Source: Gammaproteobacteria bacterium
Lineage (GTDB): Bacteria; Pseudomonadota; Gammaproteobacteria; HK1
NCBI GenBank assembly: GCA_022824305.1
Contig: JAJEAD010000076.1
Span: forward strand, 186,001-250,000
Length of the DNA: 64,000 bases
Direction of reading: 5' to 3'
Under the pieces are notes generated by a model. The model worked only from the letters and a program-made list of their open reading frames with translations, did not search any database and was not told the DNA's origin. Positions within the stretch are counted from its first letter, which is position 1, and every line of letters starts with the position of its first letter. This document shows, one piece after another, positions 45,247 through 54,378 of the stretch. The position numbers were made by a program, and so were the translations under genes.

Positions 45247-46308
45247 ATGAAGAACGACGAGCACGGATTCGCTACCGCATCCATCCACGCCGGGGAGGTG
45301 GACTATGCATCGTCCACTCCCATCCACCACGGCGCCACCGTCAACGCGGTGTACTACCGTAGCGGCAATCCCACCTGCGCGGCGTTCGAGGAGAAGGCCT
45401 GCACCCTGGACGGGGGCGCCAGGAGCGTCTCCGCCGCGTGCGGAATGGCCGCAATCTGCCAGACCCTGCTCACGCTGCTCTCGGCCGGCTCGCGGCTGGT
45501 GACCCACCACACCGTCTACACCTGGACCAGGGAGCTCTTCGGTCGCGATCTGCCCCGCCTCGGCATCGAAGTGGTCAGCATCGACATGCGCGATCCCGAG
45601 CGGCTCGCGGCCGCCCTCGAGACCCGCACCGACGTGGTCTACTTCGAGCCGCTCGCCAACCCCTCCTGCGACATCATCGACGCGATATCGGTAATCGAAA
45701 GCGCCCGGGCGGCCGGAGCCAAAGTGGTCGTGGACGCGACCTGGCTCTCGCCCTGCCTCTTTCGTCCGCTGGAGCACGGCGCCGACATCGTGCTCCACAG
45801 CGCGACCAAGTACCTGTGCGGACACGGTGACGCGCTTGCCGGCGTCGTGACCACGCGCGACGCGGAGTTCGCGGACGAGCTGCTGCGGATGCGCAACGTG
45901 CTCGGAGGAATCCTGAGCCCGACGAATGCCTACTACCTCCTGCGCGGCATGAAGACGCTGCCGATCCGCATGCAGCGGCACTGCGAGAACGCCCAGAAGG
46001 TGGCCGAGTACCTCGCAAGGCATCCGAGAGTGCGCACGGTGCGCTATCCAGGTCTCCCGAGCACCCGCGGCCACGACATCGCCCGCCGCCAGTGGTCCGG
46101 TTTCGGCGGCATGCTGAACTTCGAAGTCGACGGCGAGTCGACGCTCGCGCGCTTTCTCGAGCGCGTGGAGCTCTGCCGGCCCTGGGTCAGTCTGGGGGAT
46201 GCGGGATCGCTGGTGGTCGAGATTCGCGGGACCACGTGGGTGCGGATGTCGGTGGGGCTCGAGGACGTGGAGGACATCCTGCGCGATCTCGACCAGGCCC
46301 TGGCATGA
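45247..46308 (+). CDS. Cys/Met-metabolism PLP-dependent enzyme (cystathionine gamma-synthase/lyase family)
   Basis: The 353-residue product is a fold-type I PLP enzyme of the trans-sulfuration family: IHAGEVDYASSTPIHHGATV, YYRSGNPTCAAFEEKACTLD, CGMAAICQTLLTLLSAGS, TDVVYFEPLANPSCDIID, VDATWLSPCLFRPLEHGADI and the PLP lysine in VLHSATKYLCGHGD. The end is FGGMLNFEVDG...RGTTWVRMSVGLEDVEDILR. It is 30-40 residues shorter than typical members, mainly in the N-terminal and active-site-loop parts. Reaction (gamma-lyase, gamma-synthase or O-acylhomoserine sulfhydrylase) cannot be fixed from sequence. It follows the GFA gene by 36 bases. Confidence 0.85.
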   Translation: MKNDEHGFATASIHAGEVDYASSTPIHHGATVNAVYYRSGNPTCAAFEEKACTLDGGARSVSAACGMAAICQTLLTLLSAGSRLVTHHTVYTWTRELFGRDLPRLGIEVVSIDMRDPERLAAALETRTDVVYFEPLANPSCDIIDAISVIESARAAGAKVVVDATWLSPCLFRPLEHGADIVLHSATKYLCGHGDALAGVVTTRDAEFADELLRMRNVLGGILSPTNAYYLLRGMKTLPIRMQRHCENAQKVAEYLARHPRVRTVRYPGLPSTRGHDIARRQWSGFGGMLNFEVDGESTLARFLERVELCRPWVSLGDAGSLVVEIRGTTWVRMSVGLEDVEDILRDLDQALA

Positions 46309-46466
46309 TCTCCCGCCCGGCCGAAGCAGCGATGGGCCGCCCTGCCGCCCGTATCCCGACGGGGAGGATCCCAGGCGGGCGCGACGATCGCTCCTGCTTC
46401 GACGGGAGCGCATCCTCCCGCCGCCCGCCCCGGGGCTGAGCCCGACCTTCTCCGCTTCGAGGAAGC

Positions 46467-47225
46467 ATGGATCTCCTGCTGCCGCATCAGTACGAGCCGA
46501 CCGTGCTCGACGAGGTGGACGACGTGGTGCGCGAGGCCGGGCGTCGGGCCGAAAGCGGAGCCGATGAAGGCACCTTCGTGGTGGCGGCGACGCAGTCCGA
46601 CGCCCGCACCCGAAGCGGCCGACCGTGGTTCTCGCCCGCCGGCAACGCGCACTGCGCGATCGTGCTGCGGCCGGACTTTCCGAACGCGCGGGCCGGCCAG
46701 CTCCTCTATGTCGCCGCGGTGAGCGCGGGAAGCGCGCTCGCGGGACTGCTGTCTCCGATGACCGGTCTGCGCTACCGTTGGCCGAACCGGATCCTGCTGA
46801 ACGAGCTCGATGCGGGACGCGTCGTCCTCTCGGCGCCCGGCCTCGATGTGGATCCCATGCCGTGGCTGGTCATCGGACTGATGGTCAACGTGGCGCACCA
46901 CCCGGAGAATCCCGAGCCGGAGGCGTACAACAGCGTGCACGCGAGCGGCTCGCCCGATATTGGAGCGGAGGCGGTCATCGAGGACTTCGCGCGGCACTTT
47001 CTCGCAACGATCAACCGCTGGGACGAGGCGGGATTCGAGCCCATCGCCCGGGCCTGGCGCGCGCGGGCGGCGCGCTTCGAGGACGCAGCCACGCCCGGGA
47101 CGCCGACGGGCGCAACGCCGGCATTCCGTGGTCAAGAGCTGGATTCGGGAGGGGCGCTGCGGCTCAGGGGCGAGGACGGCAGGATGCGGGTGCTCTCCGT
47201 CCTGGAGCATTTCGGCATCGCATAG
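46467..47225 (+). CDS. Biotin/lipoate protein-ligase-like protein (DUF4444-type)
   Basis: The 252-residue product shows a BPL/LplA catalytic-like fold: TFVVAATQSDARTRSGRPWF, SPAGNAHCAIVLRPDFPNAR, LRYRWPNRILLNELDAGRVV and PWLVIGLMVNVAHHPENPEP, resembling BirA's GRGRRGRxWxSPxGxxLxxS and KWPNDL...G motifs. The GRGR...W stretch is degenerate and KWPND is RWPNR, so classic biotin-AMP chemistry may be altered. A C-terminal domain (GGALRLRGEDGRMRVLSVLE) resembles DUF4444. It converges on the Rieske-like gene with 18 bases between stops. The function is unknown; a divergent ligase or lipoyl-type transferase is the best guess. Confidence 0.65.
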   Translation: MDLLLPHQYEPTVLDEVDDVVREAGRRAESGADEGTFVVAATQSDARTRSGRPWFSPAGNAHCAIVLRPDFPNARAGQLLYVAAVSAGSALAGLLSPMTGLRYRWPNRILLNELDAGRVVLSAPGLDVDPMPWLVIGLMVNVAHHPENPEPEAYNSVHASGSPDIGAEAVIEDFARHFLATINRWDEAGFEPIARAWRARAARFEDAATPGTPTGATPAFRGQELDSGGALRLRGEDGRMRVLSVLEHFGIA

Positions 47226-47243
47226 CCGGCCTCCGGCCGCCGC

Positions 47244-47975
47244 CTATCCGCAGTGGACGCGGGTCGTCGAGTACTCCTCCACGGGAACGACCACGCTTTC
47301 CCCGCCGGCGAGACGCCGCAGATCCGAAGTCTCGAACTCGAGCTCGAGCCGGAAGCGGAATTCCTCGAAGAAGCTCTCGTACATCTCTCCGCCGAAGGTG
47401 CCGATGGCCTGCAGGGTGTCGTCGGCGGGAGTGTGCGTCAGGGCGATCGCGGCCAGCGGCTGCGGAGCCGGGCCTCCGAGCACCCGGGCTCCACGAGCGG
47501 GATCGTAGACGCTGCGCTCCGAGCAGCAATAGATCACGCCTCTTCCGCGCGCCTGCCGATTACCCGAGTCTTCGAAGCGCACCTCTCCGTGGCGATAGTT
47601 GATGAAGCTGACCGCGCGAGCGGGGTGCGTCATCCGATGCGCGCAGATCGCGGCGAAGGCGACGATGGATCGGCCCGGCCCGACTCCTCCCGGCCACTCG
47701 TAGGTCGATCCGTCCTCGGTGCGAAGCGTTCCGTCGGGAAGCGCGGGCCGACCGAGGTCGATGAGGAAGCAAGGCGTGGTGACGTACGGGTAGTGAAAGA
47801 CATGGCACTGCCCCGCAACCAGCCGGTCCGCGCGAATCGGGGTGCCATCGAAGTGCACGAGGAGAGCGGGCTCGTAAGGCCGTAGCACACCCCCGGTCCG
47901 GCCGAGCGCCTCGGGGTGGGCGCTCACCGCCGCTGCGGCCGTGCCGCAGGCCTTCAGGAAGCTGCGACGTTCCAC
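47244..47975 (-). CDS. Tat-exported Rieske-type protein with an atypical second ligand pair
   Basis: The 243-residue product starts with a twin-arginine motif (MERRSFLKACG) and a short hydrophobic stretch. Midway it has C111-A-H113 (AAICAHRMTHPA) and, 37 residues later, C150-C-S-E153 (VIYCCSERSVYDPARGARVL), followed by GGPAPQPLAAI, the usual Rieske C-terminal box. Canonical Rieske clusters use C-x-H and C-x2-H; here the second histidine position is glutamate. The overall spacing and the S-V-Y/F-D-P-x-x-G-A sequence strongly favour a Rieske fold. It lies 9 bases after the ankyrin gene in a minus-strand set downstream of the formate dehydrogenase operon. Confidence 0.7.
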   Translation of the reverse strand: MERRSFLKACGTAAAAVSAHPEALGRTGGVLRPYEPALLVHFDGTPIRADRLVAGQCHVFHYPYVTTPCFLIDLGRPALPDGTLRTEDGSTYEWPGGVGPGRSIVAFAAICAHRMTHPARAVSFINYRHGEVRFEDSGNRQARGRGVIYCCSERSVYDPARGARVLGGPAPQPLAAIALTHTPADDTLQAIGTFGGEMYESFFEEFRFRLELEFETSDLRRLAGGESVVVPVEEYSTTRVHCG

Positions 47976-47984
47976 CGCCCCGCC

Positions 47985-48749
47985 TCAGCGCGGCGCGCCC
48001 GAGAGCCGGGCCGCGAGGGCGTGATGTCCGCCCTTCGCCGCCGCTTCGGCCGGAGTGCGCCCCTCGTCGTCGAGCGCGTCCGCCGCCGACCCGTGGGAAA
48101 GCAGCGCCGCCACGATGTCGGCGGAGCCGCTGAACGCGGCCAGGTGCAGCGCGGTCGCCCCCACCTCGTTGCGCGCGTTCAGGTCGAGTTCCGGCGCCCC
48201 GAGCAGCGCGTCGACCACCCCATGCCGCGTTTCGAAGGCCGCCCTCATCAGCGGGGTCCAGCCGTAGATGTCCGCCCGGTTGACCTCGGCGCCGTGCTCG
48301 AGGAGGCGCTTCACCGCCGGCGTATCGCCCTTGACCGAAGCGATCATCAACGCGGTCCAGTCGAAGCCTCCGACCGCATTGACATCGGCTCCGGCGGATA
48401 GGAGCGCATCCAGAGTCTGCGGGCTCGCGCCGAGCGCCGCGAACATGAGCGCGGTGCCGCGGTTGCGGCTCCTGACGTTGACGTCGGCTCCCCTTCGCAG
48501 CAGGCGGCGCACCAGGTCCGCTCGACCGTGCTTGGAGGCGATCATGAGGGCCGTTCTGCCGCCGCTGCCGGGAAGGTCGACGTCCGCCACGTCCTCCACG
48601 AGGCGTTCCAGCGCGCTCAGGTCCTCCGCGTCGATGGCTCGGGCGAACGCGCCGCCGGCAGGCTCGGCCGCGTGGACCGGGTGCCCGGCGACGAGAACGA
48701 CGCTCAGCGCGACGACCAGCAGGCCCCACGAGCACGGCGTCCGCTTCAT
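47985..48749 (-). CDS. Exported ankyrin-repeat protein
   Basis: The 254-residue product has a signal peptide (WGLLVVALSVVLVAGHPVHA) and six or so ankyrin repeats with the G-x-TALM-x-A and LL-x-x-GADVN signatures (GGRTALMIASKHGRADLVRR, LLRRGADVNVRSRNRGTALM, FDWTALMIASVKGDTPAVKR). Ankyrin repeats form a protein-interaction surface; the signal peptide places it in the periplasm. The ATG at 48749 overlaps the stop of the upstream gene (ATGA), and the Rieske gene follows 9 bases later. Co-transcription suggests it binds a periplasmic partner of this set, which is inference. Confidence 0.85.
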   Translation of the reverse strand: MKRTPCSWGLLVVALSVVLVAGHPVHAAEPAGGAFARAIDAEDLSALERLVEDVADVDLPGSGGRTALMIASKHGRADLVRRLLRRGADVNVRSRNRGTALMFAALGASPQTLDALLSAGADVNAVGGFDWTALMIASVKGDTPAVKRLLEHGAEVNRADIYGWTPLMRAAFETRHGVVDALLGAPELDLNARNEVGATALHLAAFSGSADIVAALLSHGSAADALDDEGRTPAEAAAKGGHHALAARLSGAPR

Positions 48750-49309
48750 GCGTGTCCCCCTCTCGCGCCGGCCCGAAGCTCGTAGCGCTCGGCAATCGAT
48801 GCGAGGGCGGCGGAGGCGTCGTAGCGGCCGGTGACGCGCAGGACGGCATCGTGGGAAACGGCATCTTCGAGCAGGTCGGCGAAACCGCTCTGCTGCTCGG
48901 GTGCGACCGGATGACACTGCGAGTGCATCAGCCAGTACGCCTCGTCGCCGAAGAACCAGCACAGGCGCGCCTGGGCGGTGAGCAGCTTGAGGGCTTCGAA
49001 GTGGCTGCTGCCCAATCCCGGAGTCATGAGGATTTCCGACACCATGGGATCATCGGGACGAGTGTAGGTCTCCGCCCGAAGAGTCACCACACTCGCGTGG
49101 TCGCTCTTGATCAGATCGGCCTCGATGCCGACCGGGAGAGGGCCCTGCGCTCGCGAGATGACCCGGCGGTCCGCCTTGCACTCCGGACCCGCGAGAAGGA
49201 GGAAGAGCGCGGCCTGCCAGCCGCTTCCATCGAGGCGCACCGGAACGCAGGTGGCGGCGGCGCCGCCTGCCTCCATCGCCTCACGGACCGTGCGCGGAAA
49301 GCGTTGCAT
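48746..49309 (-). CDS. Hypothetical protein (187 aa), no family recognised
   Basis: The product has mixed alpha/beta composition and no membrane segment or signal peptide. Visible features are a weak helix-forming start (MQRFPRTVREAMEAG), a central acidic and hydrophobic strand region (QGPLPVGIEADLIKSDHASV, VTLRAETYTRPDDPMVSEIL), two tryptophan-rich stretches (CWFFGDEAYWLMHSQCH) and a C-terminal helix. It is coupled by ATGA overlap to the ankyrin gene and lies about 100 bases after the formate dehydrogenase gamma gene. Context suggests a partner of the ankyrin/Rieske pair or of formate dehydrogenase; function is unknown. Confidence 0.6.
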   Translation of the reverse strand: MQRFPRTVREAMEAGGAAATCVPVRLDGSGWQAALFLLLAGPECKADRRVISRAQGPLPVGIEADLIKSDHASVVTLRAETYTRPDDPMVSEILMTPGLGSSHFEALKLLTAQARLCWFFGDEAYWLMHSQCHPVAPEQQSGFADLLEDAVSHDAVLRVTGRYDASAALASIAERYELRAGARGGHA

Positions 49310-49411
49310 CAGGACGCAGGCGGCGACGGCGGCGAGAGCCTTCCAGGACTGTCGCGGCCGAGCCCGGCGGCGCTCGCTGCGTCCCCCGCGAACGGAGCCC
49401 GGCGAATCGAT

Positions 49412-50515
49412 TCAGGTGGCCGGCTGCGTCCGGCCGCCCCGCGCCGGCTCCTCTTCGATTACCTGGTCCTTGACCGTCTCGTACCACTGATCGTGGTGCT
49501 GCTTCGCCCACTCCTCGTCCACGTATCCCGTGGTCATCGCCTCGATGGAGCCCTCCGAGCCCAGCGTGCCGATGTAGGCGTGACCGAACCAGAGCGCTAT
49601 CCACGCCAGCGCGCCGCCGGTATGCCAGAGATGGGCGAGCTGGATGCTCTCGCGGGCGGGGGTGCCGATCCAGCCGATCAGCGCCAGTCCGGTCAGGATC
49701 ACCATGGTCCCCACAATCGCGATGAACCAGAACCAGACCTTCTCGCCCGCGTTCGCGAATCCCGCCGGGGGATGGGCATTGCCGACGATTCCACCCCCCC
49801 GCAGGAACCAGGTGATGTCGTCGCGGTTCGGGATGTTGCGGCCGATCCAGAAGATGATCATCAGCGCCACACCGGCGCTGAACCAGGGACCCAGGGCCTC
49901 GTGCAGCATCATCGACATTCCCGCCCAGGCCGCGAAGCCCTCGGGACCGAGCAGCGGGATGAGCACCACCCGCCCGAAGAGCAGGCTCAGGCCCGTGATG
50001 GCGAGCACCACGAAGAGGGTTGCGGTGTACCAGTGGAGGCCGCGTTCCCAGGGCTGCCAGCGCAGGAGGCGGCGACCGCTGCGGCCGCCCTCGAGCGGCA
50101 CGCTTCCGCGAAATGCGAAGAACACGAAGATCGCGAACAGCACGACCAGGAGAATGCCGCCGCCCCAGTCCGCGAGCAGGTTGTTGCGGAGTTGACGCCA
50201 GTTCTGTCCTCCGTTGTCGACGAGGAGCTGCGTCTGCATGTTCTTCCAGTCGTTGGCGCCCGCCGCGTCCGGCATCGACTTGCCGGTCACCGAGGAGTAC
50301 CCCTCGAGCCCGGTGCGTACCGCGCGCCAGTAGTTCGAACGCGGGTTGGCATCGTCCGCGCCCTGCTGCGCGTTCACGGACGCAATGCCTACGTAGACGT
50401 AACCGCCGAGCGGAGCCACGAGGGCGCCGAGGAAGATGGCGAGAAGCGTCCAGAGCGCGACGCGCCGATAGCGCCTCGCCCGTCCGCCACGTGCTCGATT
50501 GTGCGCGCCTGACAT
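49412..50515 (-). CDS. fdhC: Formate dehydrogenase gamma subunit (cytochrome b556)
   Basis: The 367-residue product has an N-terminal membrane segment (ALWTLLAIFLGALVAPLGGY) and an extended soluble stretch, then four membrane helices of the Ni/Fe-hydrogenase/formate dehydrogenase cytochrome b type. Histidines lie at haem-ligand-like positions in QPWERGLHWYTATLFVVLAI, MMLHEALGPWFSAG, LAHLWHTGGALAW and FGHAYIGTLGSEGSIEAMTT. It passes electrons from the iron-sulfur subunit to quinone. It is the last gene of the formate dehydrogenase operon. The N-terminal extension before the first conserved helix is longer than in E. coli FdnI, as in other proteobacterial FdhC proteins. Confidence 0.92.
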   Translation of the reverse strand: MSGAHNRARGGRARRYRRVALWTLLAIFLGALVAPLGGYVYVGIASVNAQQGADDANPRSNYWRAVRTGLEGYSSVTGKSMPDAAGANDWKNMQTQLLVDNGGQNWRQLRNNLLADWGGGILLVVLFAIFVFFAFRGSVPLEGGRSGRRLLRWQPWERGLHWYTATLFVVLAITGLSLLFGRVVLIPLLGPEGFAAWAGMSMMLHEALGPWFSAGVALMIIFWIGRNIPNRDDITWFLRGGGIVGNAHPPAGFANAGEKVWFWFIAIVGTMVILTGLALIGWIGTPARESIQLAHLWHTGGALAWIALWFGHAYIGTLGSEGSIEAMTTGYVDEEWAKQHHDQWYETVKDQVIEEEPARGGRTQPAT

Positions 50516-50580
50516 GAGTATTCCTCCCCTCGTGTCGGGTTGTCGCTCTGCCCGTTGCTGCCCCGGAGCGCGTCCGGGCG

Positions 50581-50775
50581 CTAGCGATCCATCTGGATCA
50601 GGGCAAAGCGTTCCTTGAGCGTTTCCTCACGCTCCGCAGCGTCCTGCGCAAGCAGGGGATCCCGCACTCCCTTGTAGTCGCCCGCCTGGTGAATGGTGAC
50701 GTCGCCAGTGTCCCAGCATCCGGACACCAGGAAAGCCACGGCCATCACCGTCGCCGCCATCATGCGCTTCGTCAT
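50581..50775 (-). CDS. Small lipoprotein in the formate dehydrogenase operon
   Basis: The 64-residue product has a type II signal peptide: basic MTKRMMAATV, a hydrophobic core and lipobox L-V-S-G-C at about residue 20. The mature part (WDTGDVTIHQAGDYKGVRDP) is short and charged. It sits between the beta (50861) and gamma (50515) genes. Similar small lipoproteins occur at this position in other fdh operons, with no assigned function. The lipid anchor and export suggest a periplasmic role near the enzyme complex. Confidence 0.75.
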   Translation of the reverse strand: MTKRMMAATVMAVAFLVSGCWDTGDVTIHQAGDYKGVRDPLLAQDAAEREETLKERFALIQMDR

Positions 50776-50860
50776 GGGTATCGCTCCCCGGTCTTAAGAA
50801 ACGGTGACGCGACGGGACGGGGCGACCCGCCCCGTCCCGTCCCCGGCTTCCCGGCTCAGA

Positions 50861-51451
50861 TCAGACCGACGACTTGTACGCGGTCTCCCAGCCCCAGGTC
50901 TGGGGTCGGGTGCCGCGCTTCAGCACGCGCTTGCGATAGATGTCGGCCACCAGATCGCTGTCGCCGGCGAGGAGCGCCTTGGTCGAACACATTTCCGCAC
51001 ACAGCGGGAGTTTGCCCTCCGCGATGCGGTTGCGGCCGTACTTGGTGTACTCCGCGTCGGAAAGATCGTTCGGCGGACCGCCAGCACAGAAGGTGCACTT
51101 GTCCATCTTGCCGCGCACCCCGAACGCCTGCTCCTGCGGGTACTGCGGCGCTCCGAAGGGACACGCGTAGAAACAGTAGCCGCAACCGATGCAGAGGTCC
51201 TTGTCGTGCAGCACGATGCCGTCGTCGGTGGTGTAGAAGCAGTCCACCGGGCAAACCGCCGCGCAGGGAGCGTCGGTACAGTGCATGCAGGCGACCGAGA
51301 TGGATTTCTCTCCCGGCACGCCGTCGTCGAGCACGACGACACGGCGACGGTTCACGCCCCAGGGAACCTCGTGCTCGTTCTTGCAGGCGGTGACACAGGC
51401 ATTGCACTCGATGCAGCGCTCGGCGTCACACAGAAACTTCATGCGAGCCAT
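50861..51451 (-). CDS. fdhB: Formate dehydrogenase beta (iron-sulfur) subunit
   Basis: The 196-residue product has sixteen cysteines arranged as four 4Fe-4S clusters: CDAERCIECNACVTACKNEH, CMHCTDAPCAAVCPVDCF, KDLCIGCGYCFYACPFGAPQ and a C-x2-C plus C-terminal Cys pair (KCTFCAGG...LPLCAEMCSTKALLAGDS). This is the DMSO-reductase-family electron transfer subunit. It lacks the C-terminal membrane anchor of E. coli FdnH, so anchoring is by the gamma subunit. It lies 13 bases after the alpha gene. It carries electrons from the molybdopterin subunit to cytochrome b. Confidence 0.94.
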   Translation of the reverse strand: MARMKFLCDAERCIECNACVTACKNEHEVPWGVNRRRVVVLDDGVPGEKSISVACMHCTDAPCAAVCPVDCFYTTDDGIVLHDKDLCIGCGYCFYACPFGAPQYPQEQAFGVRGKMDKCTFCAGGPPNDLSDAEYTKYGRNRIAEGKLPLCAEMCSTKALLAGDSDLVADIYRKRVLKRGTRPQTWGWETAYKSSV

Positions 51452-51464
51452 CGTTGTACTCCTC

Positions 51465-54365
51465 TCACGCAGCCTGGATCCGACACAGGGTCACCTTGGA
51501 CTCCTGCATCTGGGTCACCGAGTCGTATCCGTAGGTGAAGGCGGTGTTGCAGGCCTCACCTCGGACGTAGGGTTCGGTTCCCGGCGGGTACTTGTCCTTG
51601 AGGTCCTCGCCCTGGAACCAGCCTCCGAAGTGGAAGGGAGTCCAGACCACCCCCTGCGCCACCCGGCGCGTCACCATGGTCTTCACCTTGATGCGGGCGC
51701 CGACGTCGACGTGCTTCTGCGGCGGAGTCTCGATCCAGACCATCTGGCCGTCCTGAAGCCCGAGGTCGTTCGCATCGGCAGGGTTGATCTCCACGAACAT
51801 GTCCTGCTGAAGCTCCGCGAGCCAGGGGTTGGACCGGGTCTCCTCGCCGCCGCCCTCGTACTCCACCAGGCGGCCGCTGCTGAAGATGAGCGGATAGTCC
51901 TTGGAGTAGTCGATCGCCTGAATGGACCCGTAGTGGGTCGGGAGGCGGTAGAAGCGCTTGCGGTCCTCGTAGGTCGGATACTTCGCCACGAGGTCGCGGT
52001 GGGGGGTGTAGAGCGGCTCCCGGTGAATGGGCACCGGATCCGGGAAGGTCCACACCACCACGCGCGCCTTGGCGTTGCCGAAAGGTGCGCACCCGTGGGC
52101 GATCGCAACCCGCTGGATGCCGCCGGAGAGGTCGGTCTTCCAGTTCCTCCCTTCCGCCGCGAGCTTCTCCTCGTCGGTGAGGTCGTCCCACCAGCCGAGC
52201 TGCTTCAGTACCTTGTCGCTGAACTCGGGGTACCCGTCCTGGATCTCCGAGTCGACGCTGTAGACGCCTTCCGCGAGCAGGTTCACGCCGTTTCGCTCGA
52301 CGCCGAAGCGTGCCCGGAAGGTCAGACCGCCCTTCGCCACCGGCTTGCTCGGGTCGTAGAGCACCGGAGTTCCGGGATGCTTCATCTCCGGGGTGCCCCA
52401 GCACGGCCACGGCATGCCGTAGTACTCGCCGGCGTGCGGCCCCCCCTCGGCCATGAGCGTGGTGGTGTTGAAGGTGTGGCGATGCTGGCCGTGCGACTTG
52501 ATGCGCTCCGGGCTCTGGCCGGTGTAGCCGATCGTCCACATGCCACGGTTGAACTCTCGGGTGATGTCCTCCACCAGCGGCTCGTCGCCGTTCACCTCGA
52601 TGTTCTTGAACATCTCGTCGGCGAATCCGAACTTCTTCGCGAACTTGTAGAGGATGGTCTGATCCGGCAGAGATTCGAACACCGGGTCGATGACCTTCTC
52701 GCGCCACTGGAAGGAGCGGTTCGAGGCGGTTACCGAGCCGTAGGTCTCGAACTGGGTCGCCGCCGGCAGCAGGTAGACGCCGTCGCTGCGGTCGCTCATC
52801 ACCGCCGCGTGGGTGGGATAGGGATCGATCACCACCATCGCGTCGAGCTTCTCCATCGCGACCTTCATCTCCGGTCCGCGGGTCTGGCTGTTGACGGCGT
52901 GGCCGTCGAGCACCATGACGCGGATGTTGTCGCGCTGACCGATGTCGTCCTCCAGCACTCCGTCGACCCAGCGCGACACCGGGATGCCCTTGTAGTTCAT
53001 CGGCATGACTTCCTTGCCGCCGTCGCCGATGACCTTGTCCGGATCGAAGCGCCCCTTGAGCCAGTCGAGGTCGACCTCCCAGACCCGGGACCAGTGCGCC
53101 CAGGCCCCGGCGGAGAGACCGTAGTACCCGGGGAGGGTGTGCGACAGAACGCCGAGGTCGGTCGCTCCCTGCACGTTGTCATGGCCCCGGAAGATGTTGG
53201 CCCCGCCGCCCTCCTTGCCGATGTTGCCGAGCGCGAGCTGGAACACGCAGTAGGAACGCGTGTTGTTGTTTCCGATGGTGTGCTGGGTACCGCCCATGCA
53301 CCACACGATGGTGCCCGGCCGGTTCTAGGCCATCATCTGCGCGGCGGCCTTGACGGTCGCTTCCGGCACTCCGGTGACGCGCTCCGTCTCCTCGGGGGTC
53401 CACTTGGCGACCTCCTCGCGGATCTCGTCCATGCCGTAGACGCGCTGGTTGATGTACTCCTGGTCCTCCCAGCCGTTCTCGAAGATGTGCCACAGCAGGC
53501 CCCACATGATTCCGACATCGGAGCCGGGGCGGATCTGCAGGTGGAGGTCGGCGTGGGCGGCGGTTCGCGTGAAACGCGGGTCCGCCACGATCATCTTGGC
53601 GCCGTTCTCCTTCGCCCGCAGGATGTGCTGCATCGACACCGGGTGCGCTTCAGTCGGGTTGCTGCCGATGAAGAACATCGCCCTGGTGTTGTGCATGTCG
53701 TTGTACGAGTTCGTCATCGCCCCGTAGCCCCAGGTATTCGCTACCCCGGCCACGGTGGTGGAATGACAGATTCGCGCCTGGTGATCGACGTTGTTCGTGC
53801 CCCAGAAGGCGGCGAACTTGCGGAACAGGTAGGCCTGCTCGTTGCTGTGCTTGGCGGAGCCGAGCCAGTACACCGAGTCCGGGCCCGATTCCTCCCGCAC
53901 CCCCTGCATCAGGTCGCCGATCTCGTCGATCGCCTCGTCCCAGGACATGCGCTTCCACTTGCCCCCGGAGAGCTTCATCGGGTAGCGCAGCCGTCGCTCG
54001 CCGTGCCCGTGCTCGCGCACCGACGCGCCCTTGGCGCAGTGCGCGCCGAGGTTGAAGGGCGACTCGAAGTCCGGCTCCTGGCCGGTCCACACGCCGTTCT
54101 GCACCTCGGCAATCACGCCGCAGCCCACCGAGCAGTGCGTGCAGACGCTTCGCCGGAACTCGGTAGCGAGGTTCTCCTTCGGCGAAGTGGCGGCGGCTTG
54201 CGCCTTGCGCATCATCGTCGCCGGCAGCATGCCCGCGACTGCGGTGCCTCCGACCGCCAGCCCCGAGCGTCCCAGGAACCTGCGGCGGTTGATCGCCTCG
54301 CCGGGCCCGCGCACCGCCACTGCGGCGACGCCCGGGGAGGCCGAATTTCTTCTGACCAGTTTCAT
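51465..54365 (-). pseudogene. fdhA: Formate dehydrogenase alpha subunit, interrupted by an in-frame TAG
   Basis: The frame from the ATG at 54365 encodes a twin-arginine signal (NRRRFLGRSG, about residues 26-35), the 4Fe-4S motif C75-x2-C78-x3-C82...C110 and the molybdenum ligand region with C200 (ARICHSTTVAGVANTWGYGA), so it is a Cys-type enzyme, not a selenocysteine one. At codon 347 (53325-53327) there is a TAG. The same frame continues from NRPGTIVWCMGGTQHTIGNN to the C-terminal molybdopterin-dinucleotide domain, ending at 51465. Related enzymes have an uninterrupted ...A-(Q/K)-N-R-P-G-T... here, so the stop most likely replaces CAG or AAG. Without it the protein would be about 966 residues, normal length. 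All other subunits and accessory genes are intact, so readthrough, a recent mutation or a sequencing error are all open. Confidence 0.85.
53325..53327 (-). other. In-frame amber codon inside fdhA
   Basis: The minus strand reads ATG ATG GCC TAG AAC CGG CCG GGC. The flanking residues M-M-A and N-R-P-G-T are conserved alpha-subunit sequence with no insertion or deletion. TAG is used as an ordinary stop by mtaB, frr and bamA in this window, so global recoding is unlikely. No SECIS-like hairpin or TGA is involved. Confidence 0.85.
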
Positions 54366-54378
54366 GGACGAACCTCCA

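Noticed and set aside
53325..53327. Selenocysteine or pyrrolysine insertion in fdhA
   Set aside because: The stop is TAG, not TGA, and lies away from the active-site Cys200; no SECIS-like structure or Pyl genes are visible.
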